A DNA stretch of 28,127 nucleotides from JAADHY01 sp964428935 (GCA_964428935.1 CAYSAG010000030.1:1-28127); one strand, 5' to 3'. Positions 7,749 through 17,100 are shown, numbered from the stretch's first letter. The notes: a model not told the origin generated them from the sequence alone. Program-made: numbers and translations.

Positions 7749-9707
7749 ATGCCGTTGCTCTGCTTGAAAGGCGGACGCGTTTACGACCCGGCCCACGACG
7801 TCGACGGCGAAGTACGCGACGTCTGGATTGAGGACGGTCGAATCGTCCCCGCGCCGCGCGACCCTTCGCGCCGGCCCGACCGCGTGCTCGACGTGACCGG
7901 CTGTGTGGTCATGCCAGCCGGCGTCGACCTGCACAGCCACATTGTCGGACCGGGTGTCAACGCGGCCCGGAGGCTTACGGCGCCGCTGCACGCGGGCCCG
8001 ACCGGCTGGTCGCTGCCGGCCGCTGCGGTGCCGCCGAAGACAGCGGGGCCGCAGCAGCAGGCTGCGTCGGGCCGACCAGTCGGCGGGGAGCCGACCGACC
8101 GGCTGGTGTTCGAGTGGCTGTCCGAGCCGGCCGCCGAGTTGGTCCGCCGGGTTCTAGCGGCTGGAGCCCGACCGTCGCCCTCGACCACACGCGGGTCTGC
8201 TGGTCGGCCGCCCTTGTGCAGCGGCTCGCTCGGCCACGTCCCCTCCAGCTTCCTGACCGGCTACCTTTACACGGCTCTGGGCTACGGGACGGTCTTCGAC
8301 GCGGCCATTCCACCCCTGTTCGCTCGCAGCGCCGTTCAGGAGCTGCGAGACACGCCGCTCGTGGACAAGGGCTTCTTTGCGCTGGTCGGAAACCACTGGT
8401 TGGTCCTCGAGGTTCTGCGTCGCGACCGGCAAAGGCTGACCGAACTGCTCGCCTGGCTGCTCCACGTCACCGCCGCCTACGCCCCGAAAGTCGTCAACCC
8501 AGGCGGTGTCGAACACTGGAAGCGGACCAAACAGCCGTTGACCGACCTGGACCAGCCGGTCGACGGCTGGGACGTCACGCCGCGTGAAATTGTGACGCGA
8601 CTGGCGGAGGCCGCCGAGCAACTCGGTCTGCCGCACCCTCTGCACGTGCACAGCAACAACTTGGGCCGCCCCGGCAACTGGCGGACCACGCTTCAGACGT
8701 TTCAAGCACTCAGCGGTCTGCGAGCCCACCTCGCCCACGTCCAGTTCCACAGCTACGGAGGCTCCCCAGACGACCCCTCCAGCCTCCGGTCCCAGGTGCC
8801 CGAACTGGTCGACTACTTCAACGCCCACCCGAACCTCACGGCCGACGTGGGTGCCGTCCTGTTCGGCCCGACCGTGACTCTGACCAGCGACGCACCGGTC
8901 AGCGAAATGCTGGCTGGCCTGACCGGCCGGAACTGGTGGAACGTCGACACCGAGCGGGAGGCCGGCTGCGGCGTGGTGCCGCTGAAGTACAGCGACCACA
9001 GCCTGGTCAACGCCCTGCAGTGGGCCATTGGCTTGGAGTGGCTGCTGCTGGCCGAAGACTTGTGGCGAGTCGCTCTGACCACCGACCACCCAAACGCAGC
9101 CTCCTTTCTGGCCTACCCCAAACTGATTGCCTACTTGATGGACGGCGAGCGGCGTCGGGAAACGTTGAGTCGACTGCCGGCTGACGTGCGGCGACGGTGT
9201 GTGTTGCACGAGCTCACGCGGGAGTACTCGCTGTTCGAAGTGGCCATTGTGACGCGAGCGGCTCCGGCTCGGATTCTCGGCTTGCCGCACAAAGGCCACC
9301 TCGGCCCGGGCGCCGACGCCGACGTCACCGTCTACCAACCCTGCGACGACGTCGAGCGAATGTTTCAGTTGCCGCGGCTGGTCATTCGAGCGGGCCAGGT
9401 CGTGGTGGACGACGGAGAGCTGAAGACGAGCTTCGACGGCGAACTGCTGCGCGTGGCACCGCGGTTCGACCCAGAAGCGGAGCGGCTGGCTGGCTCGCTG
9501 CTGGGGTCTTACAGCACCGTGCGTCCGGCCAACTACGGTGTCCGACCCGAGGAGCTCGGACCGACGCGCGTCGTGGCGTCGAGGAATTGCTCGGCCTTCG
9601 TTGAAAACGCACAAGCCTCGTGCGAAGATCGCCGGACGGGCGGACCGCGGCGCTCCCGCTCCAACAACAACCGCGGGACGTCCGGCGAGCAACGCCGCTG
9701 CGAGTGA
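7749..9707 (+). CDS. fhcA: Formylmethanofuran dehydrogenase subunit A / formyltransferase-hydrolase subunit (FhcA/FwdA-like)
   Basis: This 652-residue amidohydrolase-fold protein matches subunit A of formylmethanofuran dehydrogenase and the bacterial Fhc complex, which releases formate from formyl-C1 carriers in the H4MPT pathway. The dinuclear zinc site looks complete: H62/H64 in DLHSHIVGP, a probable carboxylated lysine K247 in KVVNPGG, histidines in HVHSNNLGRPGNW (299-311) and AHVQFHS (329-335), and the catalytic D446 in TTDHPN. The SFLTGYLYTALGYGTVFDAA block at 167-186 is specific to this subunit and argues against a dihydropyrimidinase. There is an extra Pro/Gln-rich insert at about 78-160, and a C-terminal tail of about 40 residues rich in Arg, Asn and Ser. 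It starts 56 bases after the corrinoid activator, with GAAGGA upstream, and is probably in the same operon. Subunits B, C and D are not in the window. Confidence 0.92.
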   Translation: MPLLCLKGGRVYDPAHDVDGEVRDVWIEDGRIVPAPRDPSRRPDRVLDVTGCVVMPAGVDLHSHIVGPGVNAARRLTAPLHAGPTGWSLPAAAVPPKTAGPQQQAASGRPVGGEPTDRLVFEWLSEPAAELVRRVLAAGARPSPSTTRGSAGRPPLCSGSLGHVPSSFLTGYLYTALGYGTVFDAAIPPLFARSAVQELRDTPLVDKGFFALVGNHWLVLEVLRRDRQRLTELLAWLLHVTAAYAPKVVNPGGVEHWKRTKQPLTDLDQPVDGWDVTPREIVTRLAEAAEQLGLPHPLHVHSNNLGRPGNWRTTLQTFQALSGLRAHLAHVQFHSYGGSPDDPSSLRSQVPELVDYFNAHPNLTADVGAVLFGPTVTLTSDAPVSEMLAGLTGRNWWNVDTEREAGCGVVPLKYSDHSLVNALQWAIGLEWLLLAEDLWRVALTTDHPNAASFLAYPKLIAYLMDGERRRETLSRLPADVRRRCVLHELTREYSLFEVAIVTRAAPARILGLPHKGHLGPGADADVTVYQPCDDVERMFQLPRLVIRAGQVVVDDGELKTSFDGELLRVAPRFDPEAERLAGSLLGSYSTVRPANYGVRPEELGPTRVVASRNCSAFVENAQASCEDRRTGGPRRSRSNNNRGTSGEQRRCE

Positions 9708-9750
9708 CCCGACACCACGGTCAGCCGCGGCCCCCTTTCGCCGGACCGGG

Positions 9751-9794
9751 AAGCTGAGGCGGCCTGACAAAGAAGCTGAGTGGGCCTGACAAAA
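9751..9794. repeat. 22-bp tandem direct repeat upstream of TIM-barrel gene
   Basis: Two adjacent 22-base copies (9751-9772 and 9773-9794) agree at 19 of 22 positions. Each contains AAGCTGAG followed by GGCCTGACAAA. The second copy runs directly into the AAGGAG ribosome-binding site of the next gene, so the duplication forms the immediate 5' leader. Confidence 0.65.
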
Positions 9795-9807
9795 AGGAGA
9801 CAAGCCC

Positions 9808-10689
9808 ATGAGAACCACGCGACGACGTTTTCTGACGCAGTCTGCGGCCGGCCTGGCCGTTTCGCCGTTCCTCTGCCACGCGCTCGAGGCCTTCGGCGAG
9901 AAAACCGACCGACTGTTCAAGGTGGGGGCGTGCGACTGGTCGCTCCGAAACCGCCAGAAATTGGAAGCCTTCGACGTGGCGGCCGAAATCGGTCTGGACG
10001 GCGTCGAGGTCAGCTTCAGCGAACCGGGCACTCCGAACGACCTCCGCGACAAGAAGACCCGACAGCTTTACCAGCAAAAGGCCCAGTCGCTGGGCCTCGA
10101 AATCTCGTCGCTGGCCATGGGCGTGTTGAACCGAATTCCGTACGCCGTCGACCCGCGAACGGAACAGTGGGTCAGCGACGTCGTGGACGCAATGGCCGCG
10201 CTGGGCGTGAAGGTGTGCCTGCTGGCCTTCTTCGGCAAGGGAGACATTCTGGGAGACCGAGCCAAGCAGGACGAGGTCATTCGACGGCTGAAACGAGTGG
10301 CTCCGAAAGCCGAAAAAGCCGGCGTGGTGTTGGGCGTCGAAAGCCAGCTGAACGCCGACGACCACATTCGAATCGTCGACAGCGTGGCCTCGCCGGCCGT
10401 CAAAGTCTACTACGACGTCTGTAACATGCACCGTCTGGGCTACGACATTTACAAAGAAATCCCACGCTTGGGCCAACGCATTTGTCAGTTCCACATGAAG
10501 GAACGGGGGCACTTGCTCGGCGAAGGCCAGATCGACTTTCGGCGAGTCAAACAGGCCATTGACCAAATCGGTTACAGCGGCTGGCTGATCATTGAAGGAG
10601 CCACCGTGAAAGGCAAGACGTTGGTCGAGTGCTACCGGCACAACCAGAAGTTCCTGCGAACGCTGTTCCCGACGGTCAAGTCCGCGTGA
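9808..10689 (+). CDS. Tat-exported sugar phosphate isomerase/epimerase-like TIM-barrel protein (copy 1)
   Basis: This 293-residue protein begins with a twin-arginine signal, TRRRFLTQSAAGLAVS at 4-19, so it should be exported folded with its metal bound. The rest is a xylose-isomerase-like (AP endonuclease 2 family) TIM barrel. Likely metal ligands are the acidic or histidine residues in VLGVES, YYDVCN, FHMKER and LIIEGA. The start ATG is preceded by AAGGAG at nine bases. The family includes sugar epimerases, isomerases and dehydratase-like enzymes, so the substrate cannot be named; keto- or inositol-type sugars are usual. It lies 100 bases after fhcA in the same direction and is followed by a second, divergent member of the same family. 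Planctomycetes often carry many such exported genes for polysaccharide breakdown. Confidence 0.88.
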   Translation: MRTTRRRFLTQSAAGLAVSPFLCHALEAFGEKTDRLFKVGACDWSLRNRQKLEAFDVAAEIGLDGVEVSFSEPGTPNDLRDKKTRQLYQQKAQSLGLEISSLAMGVLNRIPYAVDPRTEQWVSDVVDAMAALGVKVCLLAFFGKGDILGDRAKQDEVIRRLKRVAPKAEKAGVVLGVESQLNADDHIRIVDSVASPAVKVYYDVCNMHRLGYDIYKEIPRLGQRICQFHMKERGHLLGEGQIDFRRVKQAIDQIGYSGWLIIEGATVKGKTLVECYRHNQKFLRTLFPTVKSA

Positions 10690-10807
10690 ACGAACGGCCG
10701 GAGCGGAGCCGGGGGGCGTGGCCAAGCTTCCCTGTGGCTTCGGGAAAAACGGTTCGAGCAAGCGACGCAGTCAAATGAGCAAGCATGTCGAGGAAGGAGA
10801 AGCAACC

Positions 10808-11674
10808 ATGACCGAACGGACCGGAGCAACCCGTCGTCATTTTCTGCAGGTCGCTGTGGCCGGCGCAGCCGGGTGGGCGGTGAGCCGGGGGAGCGTCGAA
10901 AAGACCGCCTTGGCCGACGAAAACGTCACGCCCCGCGACAAACAGCGACCGCTGAAACTGGCCATGGCTTCTTACACTTTACGCCGCTTCAGCCTGGACG
11001 ACGCTTTGGCCATGACCAAACGGCTGGCTCTGACCGCCATCAATCTGAAGTCGTTCCACCTGCCTTTGGACGCGACCAAAGAACAAATTGCGGCCGCTCG
11101 AAAGAAAATCTCCGACGCCGGGCTCACCCTCTACGGCGGGGGCGTCATTGCCATGAAAAACGAGCAGCAGGTGAACCAAGCCTTCCAGTACGCGCAGGCG
11201 GCCGGCATGGTCCGAATCATCATTGCTCCAAGCGAAGACATGCTGCCCCTCATCAACGAGAAAATCCAACAGTACGGCATTCAGGCCTGCATTCACAACC
11301 ACGGCCCCGGCGACAAGCATTTCCCGACGCCTGACGTGGCCTACGAAAAAATCAAGAACTTGGACCCTCGCTTCGGCCTGTGCCACGACATCGGCCACAC
11401 CGCCCGCTACGGCAAGGACCCAGTGAAAGTGACCGAACAATGCGCGGACCGCATTTTCGACGTGCACATCAAAGACGTCACGGCTCCAACCAAGAAAGGA
11501 CACGCCACGCCTTGCGGCCGCGGCATCATCGACATTCCCGCGTTGCTCAAAACGCTGATCCAAGTCGGGTACAAAGGCTACTTGGCTTTCGAGTACGAAG
11601 CCGACAGCAACGACCCGCTGCCGGGAGTGGCCGAATCGGTGGGTTACGTTCGGGGCGTGCTGGACACGCTGTAG
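10808..11674 (+). CDS. Tat-exported sugar phosphate isomerase/epimerase-like TIM-barrel protein (copy 2)
   Basis: This 288-residue protein has a twin-arginine signal, ATRRHFLQVAVAGAAGW at 6-22, followed by a xylose-isomerase-like TIM barrel. Barrel strands and probable metal or substrate ligands are seen in ACIHNHGP, LCHDIGH, FDVHIKDV and LAFEYE. The ATG at 10808 is chosen because AAGGAG precedes it by eight bases; the frame is open to 10718 and another ATG lies at 10775. It follows the first isomerase-like gene by 118 bases. The two share fold and export signal, but little sequence outside that, so they probably act on different substrates or successive steps. Its isoleucine codons are ATC-rich (about 12 ATC to 7 ATT by eye), unlike most genes here, which may reflect higher expression. 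Confidence 0.88.
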   Translation: MTERTGATRRHFLQVAVAGAAGWAVSRGSVEKTALADENVTPRDKQRPLKLAMASYTLRRFSLDDALAMTKRLALTAINLKSFHLPLDATKEQIAAARKKISDAGLTLYGGGVIAMKNEQQVNQAFQYAQAAGMVRIIIAPSEDMLPLINEKIQQYGIQACIHNHGPGDKHFPTPDVAYEKIKNLDPRFGLCHDIGHTARYGKDPVKVTEQCADRIFDVHIKDVTAPTKKGHATPCGRGIIDIPALLKTLIQVGYKGYLAFEYEADSNDPLPGVAESVGYVRGVLDTL

Positions 11675-11693
11675 GACTGGCCCGGGCCGTCCT
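11673..11693 (+). terminator. Inverted repeat overlapping stop codon
   Basis: AGGAC at 11673-11677 pairs with GTCCT at 11689-11693, and GGC pairs with GCC inside. The first arm begins within the TAG stop codon. No U tract follows immediately, so it may cooperate with the terminator at 11728. Confidence 0.35.
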
Positions 11694-11727
11694 GCCGAGG
11701 GCGGCTCGGGAACCGTTCGTTTTTCCC

Positions 11728-11743
11728 AGCGCCGGCGCTTTTT
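11728..11743 (+). terminator. Probable rho-independent terminator after TIM-barrel gene 2
   Basis: AGCGCCGGCGCT is a palindrome that folds as a four-pair stem with a CCGG loop, immediately followed by TTTTTG. It sits 54 bases past the stop of the second isomerase-like gene. The stem is short, so efficiency may be modest. Confidence 0.55.
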
Positions 11744-12234
11744 GTTTGAACTTTGGCGACGTGCCCGGCCGGCTCTCGTCAAGCGATGAGTGACGGAAGA
11801 CCACGACGGAGCGAGGCCTCCGGCTCTTGGACTTCCTTCTTGGATGACTGCCGTCTGGAGCGAGCGAGGTGGCCGCGTCTGGCTGACGCGAGCAACGGGT
11901 CGGCTTTGGAGCACGTCGAAAAAGCGCAGCAAGCCCCTCTGCCTGCCGCCTCCGTCGGGCAGCATGCGGACGCTGTGGAAAACACCCTCCCGAGCCCTCG
12001 GCACGACGCCGTCTTCGCTGTCGGAAAACTGGCCTCTCCACGGCGAACTTCAGTCGACATGACCGGGCTCCTACTGCGAGAAAACTCCGCGGCCGCTGAA
12101 CCGACCGCTCCGCGCCGGAAAGTGCGAGACGCACCCACGCGCCTGCCGCCCAGCGGTCCCCGGCAACCCGTTGTCGAACACAACCGGCTTCCTCTCGCCT
12201 CATGCAGCCACACTGAACCGCGTCGCCCCGTCGG
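11744..12234. other. About 490 bp without a recognisable gene
   Basis: Open frames exist on both strands here, but none has the local third-position G/C bias, a ribosome-binding site or a family motif. The region lies between two converging genes (TIM-barrel gene rightward, beta-helix gene leftward). I see no tRNA, repeat array or strong hairpin on the minus strand. It may hold a degraded gene or simply be spacer. Confidence 0.4.
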
Positions 12235-13782
12235 TCACGGCTGAACGGTCACCAACGCCGTCGCCGAGTGGCCGTCGAATGTGGCGGTGACGGTCGTCGT
12301 TCCAGGACGTTGTGCGCGAACCAAACCGAACGGTCCCAATGCGGCCACCCGCGAGTCGGCGGCCACGAAGCGGGCGACGGGGGTGACTTTGATTGACGTC
12401 CCGTCGGAGTAGACCACCACGGCTTCGAGCTCGGCCGTCTGGCCAGCACGCAAACTCAGCTTCCGCGGCTCGACCGACAGGCTGCGAATTGTCACCAGCC
12501 GCGAGCGGTCGTCCTTGCCCGTGAAGCGTTGGTACGCGGCAAATTCCCGAGCCGTGAACCGCCGGCCGTCCCATTGCACGAGGGTCCTGTCGGCCGGCTG
12601 AACGTAGAGGTTGTCGCTCAGCACCAACTGGTCCGACCAGTCCCAGCCGTCCAAATGCAGGTTGATTGCCGTGAACTTGGCCGTGTGGAAAACGTTCCGT
12701 CGAACGAAGAACCGTTCGGTCTTTGCTGAATTGCTGAAAAACATCAAGTGGACGCCCCAGCCGTGACAGCAGCCCTCCCCGGCGTTGAAGCAAAAGTTGT
12801 CTTCGAAGTAAATGTCGTGCGTCACCGACTCGGACGGCCGGTTCCAGTACTCGAACGAGTAGTTGCAGTTCCAAATGACGTTGTGTCGGTAGGTGATTCG
12901 GTACTGGGCGTTCTTGGCGCTGCCCTGGTTCGTCAGAGCAGCGTCGAAAATGTTCCACAGGCGACAGCTCTCGACCACGTTGTCGTGGGCTCCGTTCCAG
13001 AACTCGACGCCGTTGCCGTAGCGCACGTGCCGCACGCCGCGGGGCGTTTTCTTCGAGTACTGGTGTCCGCCGCCAATGAAGCAAAGGTCGCAGTTGCGAA
13101 CAATGATGTGGTGCGTGTCTCCGCCGCCGATTCCGTGAGCCGAGCCGTACGCCAAGTGCAGGCCGTCGTAGACGACGTGGTGCCGACCGCCTTCCGAAAT
13201 GATGTGCCGCGTCAAGGCGCACTCAACGTCGTCGAACAGGTCGGCCGGGTTTCGTTCTGCGTAGAGCACCACGCTCTTGCTTTCCGGGTCGTAACAAAAC
13301 TCGTACGGTTCGTCGACGTCGGCCTCGGTCCAGACTTTTGAGCCACAGACCCGCCCGTTGTCGAAAATGATGTTCCCCACGTCGCAGGGAAACGGACCGG
13401 CACGCCACAGGTTCCGACCGGCAGGCTGCCAGTCTTCCCGACGGTTTTTCTCAACCGACCCGAGCAACTGCGGTTTCGGTCCGTCGCCGTACGCCGTGTA
13501 CGTGACGTAGCCCTTTTCGCTGCCGCTGCGGGGAATCAACTGACCGCGCCAGACGCCGCCCCGCTGAAAGTGGACCACGTCTCCCGGGGCAAACGGGAAC
13601 CGGTTGACTTTCTCCAGCGTTCGCCACGGGCTCGCCGGCGACGTACCGGAGTTGCCGTCGTTTCCTGAGTTGCTGACGTAGTAGTCGGTGCCGACGGCCA
13701 CGGAGGCACACGCCGCCCAAAGCACACAAGCACGCGACACCCAACTGACCGCTCGTAGGTCGACTCGCCACCCGCACTTCAT
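12235..13782 (-). CDS. Secreted right-handed parallel beta-helix protein with C-terminal Ig-like (BIG2) domain
   Basis: This protein has 515 residues from ATG 13782, which is preceded by GAGGGGAG. The upstream frame to 13968 is probably not translated. A signal peptide covers about 1-30 and ends in ASVAVG. The N-terminal cap, DYYVSNSGNDGNSGTSPA at 33-50, is typical of pectate-lyase-like or polysaccharide-degrading beta-helix proteins. The central part has repeated short strands rich in Asn and His (for example HHIIVRNCDLCF and YRITYRHNVIWNCNYSF), consistent with helix coils. The last 80 residues (SLSVEPRKLSLRAGQTAELE onward) resemble a bacterial Ig-like group 2 domain and may serve in adhesion or surface attachment. 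The likely role is binding or cleavage of an extracellular polysaccharide; I see no motif that fixes the enzyme class. It is divergent from the MMPL gene and stands alone. Confidence 0.85.
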   Translation of the reverse strand: MKCGWRVDLRAVSWVSRACVLWAACASVAVGTDYYVSNSGNDGNSGTSPASPWRTLEKVNRFPFAPGDVVHFQRGGVWRGQLIPRSGSEKGYVTYTAYGDGPKPQLLGSVEKNRREDWQPAGRNLWRAGPFPCDVGNIIFDNGRVCGSKVWTEADVDEPYEFCYDPESKSVVLYAERNPADLFDDVECALTRHIISEGGRHHVVYDGLHLAYGSAHGIGGGDTHHIIVRNCDLCFIGGGHQYSKKTPRGVRHVRYGNGVEFWNGAHDNVVESCRLWNIFDAALTNQGSAKNAQYRITYRHNVIWNCNYSFEYWNRPSESVTHDIYFEDNFCFNAGEGCCHGWGVHLMFFSNSAKTERFFVRRNVFHTAKFTAINLHLDGWDWSDQLVLSDNLYVQPADRTLVQWDGRRFTAREFAAYQRFTGKDDRSRLVTIRSLSVEPRKLSLRAGQTAELEAVVVYSDGTSIKVTPVARFVAADSRVAALGPFGLVRAQRPGTTTVTATFDGHSATALVTVQP

Positions 13783-14148
13783 TGCAACTCCCCTCTTTTC
13801 TCGACGGCCGCCGGAGTGCGGCCGGACCGAAACACACCGCGGCCGCCCAAGCCGACACACCTTCTGCTGGCCAGAGTAACGTCTTTGCTCGTGCCGTTGC
13901 CACCGGCGGGCCGCTTGCGGCCGACGGCAGCTCACGCGAGCGGCCTGCCTGCACCTGGTCCAGTCCAAATTGCGTCGCCTTGCTCAGCACCGCTCGGCAG
14001 AGCAACCCCTCCATTCACCGTCCCGCCGTCGTCTTTTCGTGCAGACGTGTTGCCGCTTTTGCCGAAAAGTAACTAGAATCGGCGGCACTTTGTTGCGCAG
14101 GAGGTGCGCTCGAACGGTCTGGCTTGTCAAGGACGAGAAGTCGCAGCA
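13783..14148. other. Divergent intergenic region between beta-helix and MMPL genes
   Basis: About 366 bases carry the upstream regions of two divergent genes. A sigma70-like promoter facing right is visible at 14050-14079. On the leftward side only the ribosome-binding site GAGGGGAG near the beta-helix start is clear. No other gene or repeat was recognised. Confidence 0.45.
14050..14079 (+). promoter_or_regulatory. Candidate sigma70-type promoter for the MMPL gene
   Basis: TTGCCG at 14050-14055 and TAGAAT at 14074-14079 are separated by 18 bases; the -10 box matches five of six consensus positions. Transcription would start near 14086, leaving a leader of about 60 bases to the preferred ATG at 14149. 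Confidence 0.45.
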
Positions 14149-17100
14149 ATGCCCCAGCTTCCCTCCGACCCGAAACGAGGCTTCCTTCCCGACACGCTGC
14201 GGACCATTACCCAGTTCACGTCCAGCCGGCCTTGGGGCACGTTGAGCGTTGTCTTGCTCGTCTCGGTGCTCTGCGTCGCCCTGACGCTCCAGTTCATCCA
14301 ATTCAAGACCAAACGCTCCGACCTCATTGACCCCAACGCCCCATTCCACCAGCGCTGGCTGCGCTACACGGAAAGCTTTGGCGAGGCCTCGGACATTGTC
14401 TTTGTGGTGGAGTCGAACTCACCCGAACGCGTGCGGGAGACGCTGGACGAGCTGGCCGAGCGGCTGCGGGAGCACCCGGACCTGTTCGCGCAAATCTTGT
14501 ACAAAGTCGACCTTCGACCGCTCCGACGAAAGGGCCTGCAGTACTTGAAGCCCGACCAGCTCCAGGCCCTCCTCGACCAACTGCAACAGTTTCAGCCCCT
14601 TCTGTCCGGACGCTGGGACCTGTTGCGGCTCGACGGCTTTGTGGCCCGAGTCCGCTACCAACTGGCCGACGCCCTTCAGAAGCTTCAAGCGCAGGCGTCG
14701 GCCGTTCGCCCCTCGACCTACCTGGTAGCCGACTCAAGCGGCCCGAAAGCCTCCACCAGTCCCTCCGGCCCAACACCGCCGAGCCACCACGACGCCGCTG
14801 GCCAGGCCGGTGCGGTCGCCCAACAGGAAGCCCAGGCCGCCGTGTTCCAAGCCGTGTTGCTGGTCGACAGTCTGCGGTCGGCTCTTCCTTCTTTGGAGCA
14901 CTTCCAGCCGCCGTGGCCAAACGTCGTCCCGGCGGAAGCGTCCGGCGCGGTCGGTGAGTTCGACGAGGTCTACTTGACCAGCGACGACGGCCGCATTGGC
15001 TTCTTGAAGGCCAAGCCGCTGTCCAAGTCGAACGGCTTCGCCGGACCGGCCGAGGCCATCGACCGAGCTCGAGACATTGTCGCGCAAGTCCAAGCCAGCC
15101 GCTCAGACGTCCGGGTCGGGCTGACGGGCATTCCCGTGCTGGAGAGCGACGAAATGCGCAAGTCGCAGCACGACATGCTGGAAGCCTCGGTCATTTCCGT
15201 CCTGGGTGTGGTCGTGCTGCTCGTCATTGGTTTCCGCGGCATTCGTCACCCGTTGTTGGCTTTGGGCATGCTGGCCGTCGGCATGGCTTGGAGTTTCGGG
15301 TACACGACGCTCACCGTCGGCCACCTCAACATTCTGTCGGTGTCTTTTGCCGTCATTCTGATTGGCTTGGGGATTGACTTCGCCATTCACTACTTGGCCC
15401 GGTACTTACAGCTTCGGCACGAGGGGCAGGAGTGCCAGCCGGCGTTGTTGGAGACGTCGCACGAGGTGGGCGTGGGCATTGTGACGGCCGCCGTCACGAC
15501 GGCCTTCGCGTTCTTCTGCACGCTGTTGACCGAGTTTCTGGGCATTGCCGAGCTGGGAATCATTGCCGGCGGCGGAATCCTGCTCTGCGCCGTCGCCACC
15601 TTTGTCGTGCTGCCGCCGCTGGTGATTCTGGCCGACAGGCGAGTCGAGCCCAGACGGCTGCCGACTCCGTTTCAGGGCAATTGGCTGCGTCGTCTGGTCG
15701 GTCGCTACCCGACGGCGGTCATTACCGGCGCGGCCGCCGTGGTCTTGGTCGTTTCGCTGCAGGCCTTCGAGGTGGACCGGCAAGGCGTCCACTGGCGTGT
15801 CCGGTACGACTCCAACCTGCTCAACCTGCAGGCCGACGGCGTCGAGTCGGTTGAGACGGAGCGGCGGGTCGCGGAACGCTCCGGCGGCTCCCTCCTGTTC
15901 GCCGTTTCCATGGCCGACTCGGCCGAAGAGGCTCGGCGGCTGCACGCCGAGTACACTCAACTGCCCATGGTTGCCCGAGTCGAAGACCTGGCGTCGCGGC
16001 TGCCGGACCAACCGGCCGAGCGAACCTGTCCGCTGGTCGCTCGAATTCACGAGCTGCTGGCCGGTGTCGACCAACTGCAGCTCCCCCGGTTCGGCGTCCT
16101 GGACCCCGCGACGGTGGGCGGCGAACTGGAGAAACTGCTGACGCTCCTGCGCGCGGTCCCCGGCACGGTGCCCCACGCCTCTGCCGCCAAGCTCGACCAG
16201 TTTCTCGACCAGTTCGCTTCTCTCGACCTTCAGCGGCAGGTCGAGTTCCTCGGACGCTACCAGACGGCGCTGGCCGCGTCGCTGCTGGAGCAGTTCCGCC
16301 GTTTGGCCGCCGCGTCCGACCCAACGCCCGTTTCGCTGAAAGACTTCCCACCAGAGTTGGTCTCGCGGTTCGTCAGCACCGACGGCAAATGGCTTGTGCA
16401 AGTCTTCCCGAACCAGCCGGTGTGGGACGAGCAGCCGTTGGCCGAGTTCGTCGCTCAGCTTCGAACGGTCGACCCGGAAGTCACGGGCACACCGATTCAG
16501 AACTACGAGGCGTCTCGACAAATCATGTCCAGCTACCGCAAAGCCGCCTGCTACGCACTGGTGGTCATTGGTTTGGTCTTGCTGATTGATTTTCTGGGTC
16601 GCGACTTCGCTCTGTTGGCCACGCTGCCCAGCCTGACCATTGTGGGCATTGCGGCGGTCGCCCTGTCGGTTCGAGACGTGCCGGTCAGCCCCATTGCCTG
16701 GATGACCGCTTTCATTGTGCTCACGTTAATGGCGGCCATTCTGCTGGACTTCGAAAGCGTTCGCGACACGGTGTTGGCCTTGCTGCCACCCGTCGTCGGT
16801 GGCATGCTCATGTTCGGCGTCCTCGGCCTCTTGCACATTGACCTCAACCCGGCCAACCTGATTGTGCTGCCGCTGATTCTGGGCATTGGCGTCGACAACG
16901 GCGTGCACGTTCTGCACGATTTCCGAATGCAGCCCGGTCCCTACCGTCCCAGCTCCAGCACCATTAACGCCATTGTGCTCACGTCGCTCACGTCCATGAT
17001 TGGCTTCGGCAGCCTCATGATTTCGTCGCACCGTGGCCTCTACAGCTTGGGCGTCGTTCTGGTTGTGGGCATTGGAAGCTGCCTGTTCATTTCGCTGGTG

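Noticed and set aside
7749..9707. Dihydropyrimidinase or hydantoinase identity for the amidohydrolase
   Set aside because: The VGPGVNAARR and SFLTGYLYTALGYGTVFDAA blocks and TTDHPN are FhcA/FwdA hallmarks.
8154..10052. 632-residue open frame antisense to fhcA
   Set aside because: It overlaps fhcA and the first TIM-barrel gene, whose motifs are clear; long antisense frames are expected in G/C-rich DNA with strong third-position bias.
15406..16521. 371-residue open frame antisense to the MMPL gene
   Set aside because: MMPL TM helices and relay motifs are on the plus strand; the antisense frame has a Gln/Arg-rich shadow composition.
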